Positions 31,344 to 42,640 are shown, counted from the stretch's first letter. The stretch: 64,000 bases of DNA from Agriotes lineatus (GCA_940337035.1 CALNHX010005818.1:1-64000), one strand, 5' to 3'. Made by a program: numbers and translations. The notes: generated by a model not told the origin, from the letters alone.

Positions 31344-34160
31344 ATGGATCTACAAATCGCTACGATTAACACCAACGGCTGGACCAGGAAACGTCCTCTT
31401 ATCGAGAACCTGGTTCAAGCCGAGAACATTCACGTCCTCTCCGTCACAGAGACCCATTTGAAGCCCACACAATCCCTAACTCTTCCCAGATTTCAAATCT
31501 TTCGCAAAGATGGCCCCAGAGGAAGAGCAGGCGTCGCTCTTGCCATCGATGATCGTCTTCCATCTTCTTCTCTAGATCTTCCAGAGGAATTTTCAGATCT
31601 TCATTGTTGCGCGGCGATTCTTCACACGCCGTTAGGCCCTATCCACATCTTCAGTTTGTACGTTCCCCCTGATGATCCCCTTCCAGAAAACCTTCTGGAA
31701 TTCGTAGCCGCCCACCGTAGATCCATTATCATGGGAGATTTTAACGCCAGAAACACTGCTTTCGGCGACATCGCCACGAATATCAAAGGGGCCGAACTTG
31801 CCAATTGTCTTCTACTTCTAGACCTCTTCAGAATTCCCAACCAAGCGCCGACATTTATTTCCCATCTCGGATGTTCCATAATCGATCATATCATCGTCAC
31901 TGATCGACTGGCCCCACACTTTACTGCTGACGCCTTTATTGGCACTTCTGTTACCAGCGACCACCTCCCTCTCGTAGCATCCACAGACATCATGGCTTCT
32001 CCACCACCTCGCCAGGGTTTCAGAACCATTCGGGACTGGAACAACGCTCGCTGGGATGACTTTCGGGAGTTTCTAGAAGATCGCCTCCAAAACATCCCCT
32101 CTCCCACCAACACCCAAGAAGTTGACGCCACTGTCGACCTTCTCTCCACTACTATCCAAGAGGCTGTTCATCAATCGGTCCCTACCAAGGCTATCAACAT
32201 CAGCCGTCCACCTCTTCCACCTCAAGTCATCGCCCTCATCCGCGAAAAGCGGCGCCTTTATCGGCTTTTTACTCGTACCAGAGATCCCCAAATCAAGACC
32301 CAATGGAATCGCCTCAACGCCATCGTTCGTCTCCAAACGACCAGATTTCGGGAACAGCGTTGGAGGACAATCTGTTCTGGCCTCGACTATCGTGAGGGGG
32401 CGAGATTCTGGAGGAAGCTGAAAGGCCTCACGGGGCAGCGACGCTCTTCTGGGGTTCCGCTTCACCATGGTGGCGAGGTTGTGGTAGACCCTCAGCGACA
32501 GTCCGAAATCTTTGCCGACACCTTGGAACAGGTTCATCAAGTTCCGAACGACCCCAACTTCTCTCAGGCGCACTATGTCCAAGTTCATCAAACCCTTGCT
32601 GGCAATCCCAGTATTCGCCCGCTTCGTCTCATTCCTCCAGCCCAGGCCATTCCTGACATCAACCTTCTTCTTCCCATTGAGGAGCAGGAAGTCCTCGACG
32701 CCCTGGCCTCTGGAAAGAACACCGCCCCCGGGAACGACGGGCTCACCCGCCGAACTCTTCGCCAACTTCCCGCTGTAGCTATCACCCTCCTCACTTTGCT
32801 TTTCAACTGCTGCCTCCGTTCCGGCCACTTTCCTTTGGCTTGGAAAACAGCCAATGTGGTGATGCTACCGAAGCCCCGCAAGGATCCTAACCTTCCCTCA
32901 TCTTATCGCCCAATCGCCCTTCTCAATGTTCTGGGCAAAACTTTCGAAAAGATCCTCGCTTCCAGGCTTCGACAATTTCTAGAGGCTCACAACGTCATTC
33001 CCGACTTCCAATATGGTTTTCGCCCTCAACGAAGCACCACCAACCTTCTGCTTCAGCTCCAAACCGACGCCACTCTCGCCATTAATTCCGGTCAATGCCT
33101 TCTCGCCGTCATGCTGGACATTGAGAGAGCTTTTGACTCAGTCTGGCATGCCGGTCTGCTGAAAAAGCTTTTGGACTTTCACGTCCATCCTTTCTTTGTC
33201 CGTATCATTAACAGTTACTTATCCTTCCGCCAACACCAGGTTACAGTCCGCGGAAAAACCTCAAGGTCGTTCTCCCCAAGAGCCGGTGTTCCTCAGGGCT
33301 CGATTCTCGCCCCTCTACTCTTCATCACTTTTTGCGCCGACATTCCACTTCCGCCCAACCCAAGAGTCCAACTTTTTCAGTACGCAGATGACACCGCCAT
33401 CTGGGTCAAGGCCATCAGCAGCGCCCGCGCCACCAACCTTCTGTCCCCGTCACTTCTGATCCTCGAACGCTGGTTTCAGCGCTGGAGAATCAAACCCAAT
33501 CCAAACAAAACCCAGGCCATCATGTTTAAAAACCCACGTCACCACAGCAGACCTTCACTGGACCCCAACAACGTCGTCTTGACATTATGGAACTCTAGAC
33601 TAGAGCTCTCCACTTCAGTCATCTATCTGGGGGTTCATTTTACTTCCACCCTGAACTGGCTCCCCGAGCTTCAAAGATGCCTCGACTCTATTCAGAGAAG
33701 GAGTGCCATTCTCTCCGTACTCCGAGGCAGCTTTGGAGGCTGCCATCCTCGCACCCTCATCCACACCTACAAGACATTTATTCGACCTATTATTGATTAT
33801 CGCTTTATCTGTTTTAGCGCTCTACCTCGCGACAGCGTGAAGAGGCTAAGGGCAAAGGAAAGGGTCGTCGCCAGGAAGATGCTGCACCTGAACTGGTTTC
33901 ATCCCTCTCAGGAGGTTTGCGACCTTGCTGGCATCCCCCCTATAGACGGCAGACTCTCTGAACTTCGAGGCCGATTCGTGCAACGAGCGATAGAGCAGGA
34001 CCACCAGCACACCGTCACCATCCTCAGGACCCCAGCATTCCAAACCAGGAGACTCAGGACGAAGAAGAGGTTTCCCCCCGCCATCCTTCTCGGCGACGCT
34101 GAAGATCTTCCCGAGGACTTCCAGGACCTTTTAGAAAACGTTCCCCTCAACCTCCGATGA
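31344..34160 (+). CDS. LINE ORF2 protein (endonuclease-reverse transcriptase)
   Basis: 938 residues without interruption. APE-type endonuclease at residues 1-220: TINTNGW, VTETHLK (catalytic Glu), LYVPPD, IIMGDFNARN (Asp/Asn), TSVTSDHLPLV (Asp/His). Reverse transcriptase about 440-710: SYRPIALLNVLGKTFEKI, FRPQRSTTNLL, DIERAFDSVWH, GVPQGSILAPLLF and the catalytic YADDTAIW. No RNase H domain follows; the C-terminal region has the usual Jockey/CR1 DYRFICFSALPRDS segment. The enzyme nicks target DNA and primes cDNA synthesis in the nucleus. All active-site residues are present. Confidence 0.95.
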   Translation: MDLQIATINTNGWTRKRPLIENLVQAENIHVLSVTETHLKPTQSLTLPRFQIFRKDGPRGRAGVALAIDDRLPSSSLDLPEEFSDLHCCAAILHTPLGPIHIFSLYVPPDDPLPENLLEFVAAHRRSIIMGDFNARNTAFGDIATNIKGAELANCLLLLDLFRIPNQAPTFISHLGCSIIDHIIVTDRLAPHFTADAFIGTSVTSDHLPLVASTDIMASPPPRQGFRTIRDWNNARWDDFREFLEDRLQNIPSPTNTQEVDATVDLLSTTIQEAVHQSVPTKAINISRPPLPPQVIALIREKRRLYRLFTRTRDPQIKTQWNRLNAIVRLQTTRFREQRWRTICSGLDYREGARFWRKLKGLTGQRRSSGVPLHHGGEVVVDPQRQSEIFADTLEQVHQVPNDPNFSQAHYVQVHQTLAGNPSIRPLRLIPPAQAIPDINLLLPIEEQEVLDALASGKNTAPGNDGLTRRTLRQLPAVAITLLTLLFNCCLRSGHFPLAWKTANVVMLPKPRKDPNLPSSYRPIALLNVLGKTFEKILASRLRQFLEAHNVIPDFQYGFRPQRSTTNLLLQLQTDATLAINSGQCLLAVMLDIERAFDSVWHAGLLKKLLDFHVHPFFVRIINSYLSFRQHQVTVRGKTSRSFSPRAGVPQGSILAPLLFITFCADIPLPPNPRVQLFQYADDTAIWVKAISSARATNLLSPSLLILERWFQRWRIKPNPNKTQAIMFKNPRHHSRPSLDPNNVVLTLWNSRLELSTSVIYLGVHFTSTLNWLPELQRCLDSIQRRSAILSVLRGSFGGCHPRTLIHTYKTFIRPIIDYRFICFSALPRDSVKRLRAKERVVARKMLHLNWFHPSQEVCDLAGIPPIDGRLSELRGRFVQRAIEQDHQHTVTILRTPAFQTRRLRTKKRFPPAILLGDAEDLPEDFQDLLENVPLNLR

Positions 34161-34486
34161 TTCAGATGTCTCTGTAAATTTTCCTGAATATATGTCAATC
34201 CAATATCTTAAGACCAAATCCTGTAAAATAAAATATCTTAAGTTTAAATTTAATTTTGTAAGCAAGTATTTTTTAAGTCAAAACCAAATATTGTAATGAA
34301 ATATCTTAAGCTAAAAACTAAAATGAAATGTTTTTTTTTTTTTTTAAGCCCAAATAATTTGTACAAAGCCGAAGAGGGGTAGTCCCCTAAACGGTAGTAG
34401 GTTAGGTTTAATATAATTTTTTGTATAGACCTAGCTGAATAAACTTTGAAAATTGAATTGATTGACCTTCGGTTCTTAGTGCGACT

Positions 34487-34533
34487 TTCACTCTGATGAT
34501 GCAAGCTACAAGGTCTTGCGAAACGTTAGTGAA
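34487..34533 (+). ncRNA. Hammerhead ribozyme candidate in Penelope remnant
   Basis: All core parts are present: stem I TTCACT/AGTGAA (34487-34492 with 34528-34533, perfect), CTGATGA (34493-34499), stem II GCAAG/CTTGC (34501-34505 with 34515-34519, perfect, 9-nt loop), GAAAC (34520-34524) and GTT (34525-34527) as the NUH cleavage site. Stem III is minimal. Hammerheads of this minimal form are known in Penelope-like elements. The LINE is inserted 10 bp upstream. Confidence 0.8.
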
Positions 34534-34744
34534 TATGGATGCACAAACAGCAAAACGGCCAAATCTGCCTAAGTATCCTCGTTCTCAAGATACTCAAACA
34601 ACACGAGCCACCAACAGCATGGCCATTGCGCGGGTTTTTGCTCGACTTCACAAGGTGCAAGGCACATTAAGTCAGAAAATGCTGGGTGTTCATATACAAA
34701 TACTACGCGGTCTAAGCCGAAATTCTATGCTAAGGAGAATAATT

Positions 34745-35060
34745 ACGTAATTTAACCAAAAATACTGCTTGGGCATGTCCCACTCTAAGGCGTTGAAAGC
34801 ACTTTGACGGCATAGCGAGCTCTTTTGTCCTCCACCTATGCCAACCTTTACAGATTTTCCGCTTTTTTATAAGCCCCCTTATTAATTCCCGGTCTGCCGT
34901 TACAAATACCAGTTTCAGCCCCCTATTATTTGTTTTTTCAGCTATCCTGATGGTTATGCCTTCTCCCAGGGCGTCACCAGTTTCCTTTGCAACAACTTGT
35001 CTTGTTCTGTTGTGGTATCATCCACATCCATAAGCATACATGTTTGCATACTTACATGTA
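34745..35060 (-). pseudogene. LINE ORF1-like fragment with broken zinc knuckle
   Basis: Minus-strand reading gives RQVVAKETGDALGEGITIRI, then NRGLKLVFVTADRELIRGL, then WRTKELAMPSKCFQRLRVGHA. The pattern resembles the end of an R1/I-type LINE ORF1 before its first CCHC knuckle (C-F-x-x-L-x-x-GH), with the second Cys changed. The remaining part is absent. No accompanying RT. Confidence 0.45.
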
Positions 35061-35407
35061 TAGGGCCATAATTTCTCATTCTGAACAATTTTTCTTAATT
35101 TTGCCGTATCATGAACAGAAAGGGTGGTTTACCTGAAAATAAAATAGTTTTCGCTTTCCTGTCAAGGCCTACTTGTTTTTCAAAAACTGAAAATATTCTT
35201 AAAATTCTTTTCAAACCATGCAGGACCGAATCCCAGAACCATAAAATAAAATTCAAAAATTTTTAGACCATCTCGCCTCTTGTAACATCAATCCTGGGAC
35301 ACACTGTATATGCCTTTGAACAACAGCTCTAGTAAAGTCGTTCATATAGGTCTGGAACCGTATAAAAACTTTTCCGTCTTCTGAAAACCGATATAGGGAT
35401 TGGTGTT

Positions 35408-35812
35408 GTGTTTAGTGCGGAAGGTTTTATATCTTTTTGGATAGTTTACCTGACGTATTTGTATCTGTACAGCAAGGAGTTTCGAATCTTGAACTGGCTG
35501 AACATAAAATTGAGCACATGGGAAACGACATCTACAGAATTATTTCAAAGGACAAATAAGTTTGCTCTTTACGTGACGTATCAGACATTAAATTTACTGC
35601 AAATGTATAACTTGTTAGTTAAGAAAATCAATGATATGAACACGGTAAAATGTAATTTTACAAAATTTTGTGATAATGTGATTATACATTCAGAAACTTT
35701 ATGTTTCCATGATTCAATACTCGTTAATACCTTAAGAATAAGCCATGATGATGATTCCATATTATGGGAACTTGTATTTAAGTTTAAAAATTATGTTACC
35801 AATGAGATATAA
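35408..35812 (+). CDS. Open frame, 134 codons, product unknown
   Basis: The frame opens at a GTG codon after VFSAEGFISFW-like sequence and runs to TAA at 35812; the first ATG is well inside (LLQMYN), so it may be an exon rather than a complete gene. Composition is protein-like with aromatic-rich WIVYLTYLYLYSKEFRILNW and a polar C-terminal part (CFHDSILVNTLRISHDDDS). I recognise no domain. No TE hallmark is adjacent. Confidence 0.3.
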   Translation: MFSAEGFISFWIVYLTYLYLYSKEFRILNWLNIKLSTWETTSTELFQRTNKFALYVTYQTLNLLQMYNLLVKKINDMNTVKCNFTKFCDNVIIHSETLCFHDSILVNTLRISHDDDSILWELVFKFKNYVTNEI

Positions 35813-36439
35813 AATTTGCTCGACATCGATGAAAGGTTAAAATCATACTTGTCCTAATTTTTGTATTTGTGTATACTTTGAAAAAACATTTCAAACGGTT
35901 TTTTCGATGATTATTAGTTTTAAGATTATATACCGGGTGCTGACGCACCATAGGGATTTGCATAGTAAATTCTTTATATTCAATTATTTGCTCACCTAAT
36001 TATTTTAGAGCTAAATTGTAAATATATTTTTTGTAGAGAAAAAAATACTGCATTCATTCATACTATTGCTAACAATTTTTCATTTTCCCGAACCGAAGCA
36101 ATACAAAAAATCAAACCAGCATTTTTACAAAAATCAGTGATGCCGTGGAATTATTGAAACAAGCCAATGCCAACGAAAGTGCATGCGGGGCGACAATATG
36201 TGTTGCTTGTTTGTTTGTCATTGATGTTTGACGTTTATAATAATTCATTATTAATTATGTTATGCTTAATGTCTCTAAGGTAAGGTACCTGAACCTTGTC
36301 CATAACAAAAATGGTTTTATGGTGGACATTCGTTAAGTAAGCTCCTAGTTTATTAAAATTATATTTGTTAATAACAGCTGTTTGTTAGGTATATATATAG
36401 TTCAGGAAAATTAGTCAGCTAATTATCTTCTTATACTAA

Positions 36440-36483
36440 TATTTTTGACGTTTCGTCAGCTCAGCTGACTTCTTCAGAAAATA
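36440..36483 (-). ncRNA. Hammerhead ribozyme candidate (minus strand)
   Basis: On the minus strand: CTGAAGA (36477-36471), stem II GTCAGC/GCTGAC with a TGA loop (36469-36455, perfect six pairs), GAAAC (36454-36450), GTC (36449-36447) as cleavage triplet. Stem I pairs TATTTT (36483-36478) with AAAATA, with one bulged A. Minimal stem III as in Penelope-like elements. The neighbouring 35813-36439 and 36484-36720 shows no coding sequence. Confidence 0.75.
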
Positions 36484-36723
36484 CACAACACTTTGAAATA
36501 TAATATACTAAAAGGAAAATGAGATTAAGGTTAGATCACTTAAACAATGTATATTTACTCTTACCTTATGTAATGTCGATTGAAATTTTGAGATAGTGAG
36601 TTTGTACAATGTTCTAGGTTAATAATTCTTACAATATAGCTTGAAAAGAATATTTAAAAATGATTTCGTAGATGTCAGATGTCAAAATTTGAAATTAAAA
36701 TTTTCTTAGTTTAAAGGTATAAC

Positions 36724-39175
36724 TTGATACAAAAATTTTATTGTAAAAGAAAGAAAATAACTGAACTGGTATCTCGTTATAAAAAGTCAGACATTGTTTT
36801 ACGTGGTGATTTTAATTTACCTAGGTTAAACATGTCGATGGGCACAACCCCAAATACAAATCCCGAAGCTTTATACCATGACTTGTTTGTCAACACAAAT
36901 TTACAGCAGCTAATTACAGAACCGACTCGTTACCGAAACAATCAGATACCGTCATTGTTGGATCTGCTTCTCACCAACGATTCTCAGCTCTCACAGAAAT
37001 TAAATATGTCTCCCATTGGCAAGTCTGACCATGTTGTCATTTCTACAAAACTTCAACTTTCACACAGTTTAGCAACACAGAAGTTGGTAAATATAATGAA
37101 GACTGTTATAGATTATAATTGCTTAAATGAAGAACTAACAAACCTTTCCTGGCAAACCCTATTGAGTGAGAAATCAGTCAACCAACAGTGGGAAACTTTC
37201 TGCGACGTTGTGAATAAATAAATCGCATCAAACTCACGTTCACGTTCTGTAAAATCAGTTCCTAGCAAACCTTGGATAAATGCAAACATTATTCAAGATT
37301 TCAAAAAGAAAAAAGCCTATGGCAAAGGTTTAAAAGGTCAAAATTGCAGACTGACTATGAAGCTCATAGACATTTTTCGAACTCTTTGTCCAACAAAATT
37401 TATAAATTGAGGCAGAATTATGAAAATGATTTGGTTGTGAATGGTGACAAGAAACAATTTTATAAGTACATTCGAAGTTCGCTGAATTCTAAAGTAGGAA
37501 TACCATCAATTAAAAATGAATCAGGTGAACTTTGCGAAAATAATTTACAAGTAGCAAATGTCCTGGCAGAAAAATTCTACTCGGCTTATACCATTGAATT
37601 AAATATAGATATTCCTAATATACTTACCCCGACAAACGTGAGTACGATTGATGAAATCCAGTTCACTCCAGCTGTTGTGCTCAAAAATCTCCAAAATATC
37701 AAAAAAGGAACATCGCCTGGTCCTGACGGTATTACTTCGTATTTCTTTAAAAATTGCTGCTCATCACTTTGTTTGCCCCTATCGATCGTTATGACAAGCT
37801 CTTTTGTTCAAAAATCTTTACCAGATATGTGACGCATTACTCATGTTACTGCTATTTACAAAAAAGGTAACAAGCTAGATGCCGAAAACTATAGACCCAT
37901 TAGTTTGGTGAGTATCTGCGCGAAGGTTATGGAATCCATTATAACGGAACATTTGACCAAATTTTTCCTGGAAAGTGGCGTTGTCCCAGATGCTCAACAT
38001 GGGTTTTTAAGTGGACGCTCGGTGATTACTAACTTATTAAGTTGTGTGAACAATTGAACAAAATCGGTGGACTCCGGTGCCTCAGTAGACATTGTTTACC
38101 TCGATTTCTCCCGCGCATTTGATCGTGTTCCACACTACAGACTTATATCCAAACTGAGACACTTTGGAGTGAGAGGAAATCGTTTGAATTGGATTGAAGA
38201 CTTAAAAAACCGTAAGTTCAAAGTGAAAGTGGGTGACTGTTTTTCGAATTTTTTTCCTGTTGTCAGTGGCCTTCCACAGGGATCTGTTCTAGGACCCCTT
38301 TTGTTCCTTGTGTTCGTGAGTGACCTGCCAACGTTAATTAAAACCACTTGTTCCTTTTACACCGATGACACGAAAATATATGCAGATCTAAATACCTGCC
38401 CTGACGAGCTGCAGGAAGACCTGAATCGGATCTCCAAGTGGTGTAACGACTGGTTACTTCCGCTGAATACTGTTAAATGTGTTGTACTCCATGTGGGTAA
38501 GTCAAATTCGAACCTAGATTACATGTTATATCAGCAGATTTTGAGAGTGGTTCAGTTGCAAACTGATCTTGAAGTTACCGTAACTAGCGATTTGTCGTGG
38601 TGAAGTTACCGTAACTAGCGATTTGTCGTGGTCCACCCATATTAGTAAAATATGCAAAAAGGCAAATTCCATTATGCATCTACTTCGGAAAGCATTCTCT
38701 CGGCCATCTCCACATACAACCAAGATTTTGTATACCACATACATCAGGCCGATTTTGGAATACGCAGGACCTGTGTGGTATCCGGTACTCCGTAGAGATG
38801 TGGAATTGTTGGAATCAACACAACGAAGAGCAACAAGAATGTTATACGGTGCCAATCGTCCTTCTTACGAAGAAAGACTTGCGATCATGGACCTAGGACT
38901 ATTCGAGCAAAGCCGTCTTCGGGGAGACTTAATCATAAGTTACAGAATAGTGAACAATTTATTTTCTGTGAACATGGCGTCATTGTTCGTGTTAAATGCT
39001 GACGATAGACTTCGAGGCCATATGTACAAGTTAGTGCACGAACAGTATCGCACCAGACAAAGATAACACTTTTTGCAGAACCGAATTTTTGACTTATGGA
39101 ACAACCTACCAAGTAATGTTGTAGAAGCTCCAACGGTTAACACGTTTAAAAACAGACTGGGCGATATATTATAAG
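36724..39175 (+). pseudogene. CR1-type LINE ORF2, 5'-truncated and broken
   Basis: Begins inside the endonuclease (VLRGDFNLPRLN; later PIGKSDHVVIS), then the RT: KGTSPGPDGITSYFFKN, AENYRPISLVSICAKVMES, DIVYLDFSRAFDRVPH, SGLPQGSVLGPLLFLVFVSDL and YTDDTKIY, where the usual YADD has Thr for Ala. C-terminal part (38623-39066) and tail NLPSNVVEAP.. to about 39172 complete the family pattern. Stops or frameshifts near 37220, 37832, 38056, 38601 and 39064. A 31-bp tandem duplication at 38571-38632 causes one of them. The 3' end is an (AAT)n-like run at about 39357-39372. Confidence 0.88.
38571..38632. repeat. 31-bp tandem duplication within the LINE
   Basis: GAAGTTACCGTAACTAGCGA plus the following 11 bases occur twice without change (start 38571 and 38602). 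Because 31 is not a multiple of three the frame is lost and a TGA appears. Confidence 0.92.
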
Positions 39176-40592
39176 AATGTTTAGTTAGTTTTGTTACTTT
39201 AGTTTTAGTTTTATTTTAGTTTAGTTTTTAGTTTTTTTCCCCTTTTTTTGGGTTTGTTTTTAGTAGGTACAAGTGCACACTGTACGCAAATGTTTGTTTG
39301 ATAACTATTATGTAATAAGAGTTTATATGACTTGTCCTCAACTCTTCTCATATTCTTAATAATAATAATGAACCGTCTAAAGTACCACTTTATCTACTAG
39401 TGGAATAATGAAATTACTTTATTCCACTAGTGGGATAAAACCATGTCACTTACTACTGCATTAAAAATGCTTACGTTCTTTAGGGCCTAGTAGCCAAAAA
39501 ATCATCTTGTAATACGTATAATATGTACATATTCCAACACAAGAGTGAAAAAAACAAAATTTTAACGCATTCTGCTCAAAATATGATTATCGGGATATCC
39601 TGGCCACGTAAGTAGTATTAATTTTTGAGCACTATAATGTTGTCAACAATTTGAAATTTAGACATGCGTAAAAAAGTGGTACATTCTTCAATGTTTTATT
39701 TCAGTAACTGTGAAAACCAAAAGTTACAATGTTTCAATGTCAAATTGGAGTATAATGCCTCGTCTTCAAATTGCATCCATTACTTTTGCTCAAAATTGTC
39801 TTGTTCATCCCATTTTGAGCCGATAGGATTACCAGTTTTAACGTTGCGGCGATGGGAGTTCGACTAGAGGTCGAGAGCTGAAGAAAACAACGAAGCAGAA
39901 TGTGAAGAATCGAACTAACAAGTATTGTAATGGCTTAGTAGCTATGAATGTGTAGATATGAGTTACTGTTACTGAGACGCCCTAATCAATATTGCACACA
40001 GTACTTGCACTTGAGCCTATCTTGGAATTGGGGCCATAAGGGCCCTTAAAAACTCTGTCAGGGGCTGCGACCATTTTATTCGGATTCTCCGAATGTTTCT
40101 ACATAGCATAGGTCAGTTTATTAACATTTAGTTTTCCATGCTTAAAGTCGAGAACCCCCTTAATAAAGAAATTTAAAAAGGGTGAACTATGGCCTAGATG
40201 GAATTCTAATTGAGGGGCCCAATGCAATAACCAATCAATTCCATCAAAACAAATTTTGCAGGAGATAAAAAAAAGTGTTCCTAAGATAACTAAGCGTAGT
40301 TCCAAGTCTTGCGTTAAAACATAAATTTCTGTGACCCAAAGGCAGAATGTACTTAGGTCAGTGATGATGTAATTCAAGCCGTAAGTGAAAAAAAAAAAAT
40401 AAAAATTGTTGGACTTAACCTGTTTTTGCACAGCATTTTCAAAATGAAAGTTTTACAATTTTTTTTTAATGTTTAGATTCATAATATTTATTTCTTATGA
40501 AAACTCAATAAACTTGATTAATACGTGGTACAAATTATGCCACTAAAACTGTTATAACGACAAATGTTAAGTCTTAATGCTTTTGTTTACAC

Positions 40593-40972
40593 TTATTCAC
40601 TATTCGAATATTCACTTGCAGAAGAATGTTTATCACCAGATTCGAAACTTTTATGGTACTCTTCAATATTGTTATAGAACCACTGATCGCACTGAGGTAC
40701 ATAACTTTTCGTTAAGGCCATCACATGATCAAACTTTTTCTTCTTTAGTTTCCTTTTCTCAAAATATAACATTGCTTCATTATTGGGCAGAGAAGTTTCG
40801 GGACTCTTTTTATTCTGGATTTCAAACGATACAAACATGGGAAGTCCGGTAGATTCACTGCCGTCAATTGATGCTCCATTGTCCTGGTATCGTATTATTT
40901 TGGATTTTGATATGGTAAATTTTTTGTTTTTCTTACTTGGATTTTTGACGAAATACTCTTGCAGATGATCTT
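40593..40972 (-). CDS. Exon-like open frame, product unknown
   Basis: After a plausible acceptor (TTTTAAAG) the minus strand reads DHLQEYFVKNPSKKNKKFT, then DNGASIDGSESTGLPMFVSF, then a Lys-rich patch and a Ser-rich end SSASEYSNSE before the stop at 40593. About 125 codons with no stop. The charged composition suggests protein, but I recognise no domain. It may be a transposon accessory gene; a mariner fragment follows on the same strand. 39376-40592 holds nothing else I can support, apart from a 13-bp hairpin at 39399-39433. Confidence 0.35.
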
Positions 40973-41055
40973 TAAAATTTAGAAAAAAATTCTATGTCAC
41001 TGTTAAGACCTTTTACTAGCGTTGCACCCCTCAATTATAATTGAGTTTTATTAGC

Positions 41056-41482
41056 TAACAGCCCTAACCAATAAAGACAAAATGATTAGTATTTCGTATA
41101 GTACCCATTATTACCAATAAATTCTTGCAACCTCCGGCCCATCGGGTCAACTAATCTCTTACAGATGTTTGTTCTTCTAAGAACATTTCAGGTTTGCATT
41201 ATGTTCGCATGGAGTTCTGCTTCGTTTCTAATATTCAAATCATCCCTCCACTGCCGAACAGCGGTGGCCCACAAGTTTTCTATGGGGTTGAAGTCGGGAG
41301 AATGAGCTGGCCAATCGACCACAATTATATCAGGGTGCTGTCGAAACCACTCTTGGACTATCCTGGAGGTGTGTATTGGGGAATTATCTTGGACCAAAAT
41401 AGTTGGACCTTTCGGATACAGTGCCCTCACGGACGGTACCATCACATCTTCCGGGATAGTTATGTAATCAAATATAAATAAA
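41056..41482 (-). pseudogene. Tc1/mariner transposase, C-terminal fragment
   Basis: Reads VPSVRALYPKGPTILVQDNS, PIHTSRIVQEWF, then DWPAHSPDFNPIENLWATAV, the second and third catalytic blocks (QDNxPxH and SPD-NPIENLW) of Tc1-like DDE transposases. One TGA (about 41188) interrupts, after which the frame still reads RLVDPMGRRLQEFIGNNG to a stop near 41056. The first catalytic Asp and the paired-like DNA-binding domain are missing. Confidence 0.82.
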
Positions 41483-41534
41483 ATAATTTCGTTAAGACAA
41501 TACTTATTTATTTAATTTTTTTACAACTGTTTTT

Positions 41535-42640
41535 TAATATCTAACTACTTTTAACATTTCCATTTTTAATTTGTGTTTTTCTTTGACGCACTGCATTTTT
41601 AACAAATGCTCTTCATGGGCCAGTTTCTCCATCAGCTCCTGCAACATATGATTCTGCTGCAGCACCAACAAATCTAGTTAAGCTCTCGCCGACTCTGTGT
41701 ATGTAGCATCTGCTGTCTTCTTCTCGTTTACAGATCCTGCAGGAAAATAATTTATTTTCAAAATTTTTAAACAATATTCACACTTAAGTCAATCATTTTA
41801 CATACTAATAGTAGGTGTGGTGATTTAACTCATGGAACCGCATGCTGCCGATGGATCAAAATTTTTTTTTGCAATGACAACCTAGCATGCTTTGGTAGAC
41901 GAAGCATTGCGAGCGTATAGCTTCCCTAGTCTGCAGCTGGATTAGAAACTCCAACAATTTGAATTGAAATAAGCATTGGTTACTGTATTTTCACAAACAA
42001 CTGAGGATCATTCTTCTCTGCATTATCTGACGATGCGCTGCTCTGACAGGTTAGTGTTTCATCAGCTGGTTGAAGTACATCTCTACTAATAAAAAATAAT
42101 ATATGCACCTAACATTATCCGTTAATTGTTTTTTAATTATTCGTACCCTGCACTTCATCCCAGTCAGTCCCGGAATGTGGCGATGTAAGTTCATTTGGAG
42201 TAGGTAATTACAAACAAGATATATTCATAATTAGATAAAACACCAAGATATTAAATACAGTACAGTTTATGTTACTTTTTTATTAATAACCAATTACCTA
42301 CTACGCATCGCCATCAAATTCTGATGGCAGCCAGTCACCTAGTTTTCCAACATTTCGCAGATTGTTGAATCTACCTCAGTAATTTTGGTTTTTGCAGCTG
42401 CCCACAAACTGTGATCCGCCTTTGTAATTTTATTTCTGCAAATTTTTTCTTCGAACGGTTTTTAATATTCTCATATTTCCTTAACGTATTTTCATCGGTA
42501 TACCGCGTCACTGGCATTAAATCCTCAAGCAAGTTTCGCCCACTGCTCAGTTTTCCCTACACATGAGGAAACATCTGTTTTCTTTCACTCGAGTACATTT
42601 TTCTTCATTTTACCAAGAAAATGTAAAAGTAAAATAAATA
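41535..42640 (-). pseudogene. Myb/SANT-like DNA-binding gene remnant
   Basis: High to low: a SANT-like exon (about 42600-42340) reading KTEQWAKLA, DAVYR and KADHSLWAAAKTK with stops; an internal segment (about 42100-41800); and a clean last exon after TTTTCCTGCAG (41737-41535) with GSVNEKKTADATYTESARA, a stop, then LVLQQNHMLQELMEKLAHEE, a probable coiled coil, ending VVRY. SANT-like plus coiled coil is typical of proteins accompanying Harbinger-type transposons. Multiple stops; nonfunctional. Confidence 0.5.

Larger units (their letters stand above)
29609..34463 (+). mobile_element. Complete Jockey-type LINE with 13-bp target duplication
   Basis: Flanked by identical GACCTTCGGTTCT (29596-29608 and 34464-34476). 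The element begins GACAGTCACCGTC, has two intact ORFs, a 3' UTR and an A/T-rich end (GAAAATTGAATTGATT) rather than a poly(A). Codon use is clearly more GC-rich than the surrounding DNA. A perfect duplication, full length and open ORFs indicate a recent, possibly mobile copy. Confidence 0.92.

Noticed and set aside
32073..32828. 251-codon minus-strand frame
   Set aside because: It lies wholly antisense to the intact LINE ORF2 and has no domain; a shadow of GC-rich coding sequence. Other frames antisense or frame-shifted within 29889-34160 were dismissed likewise.
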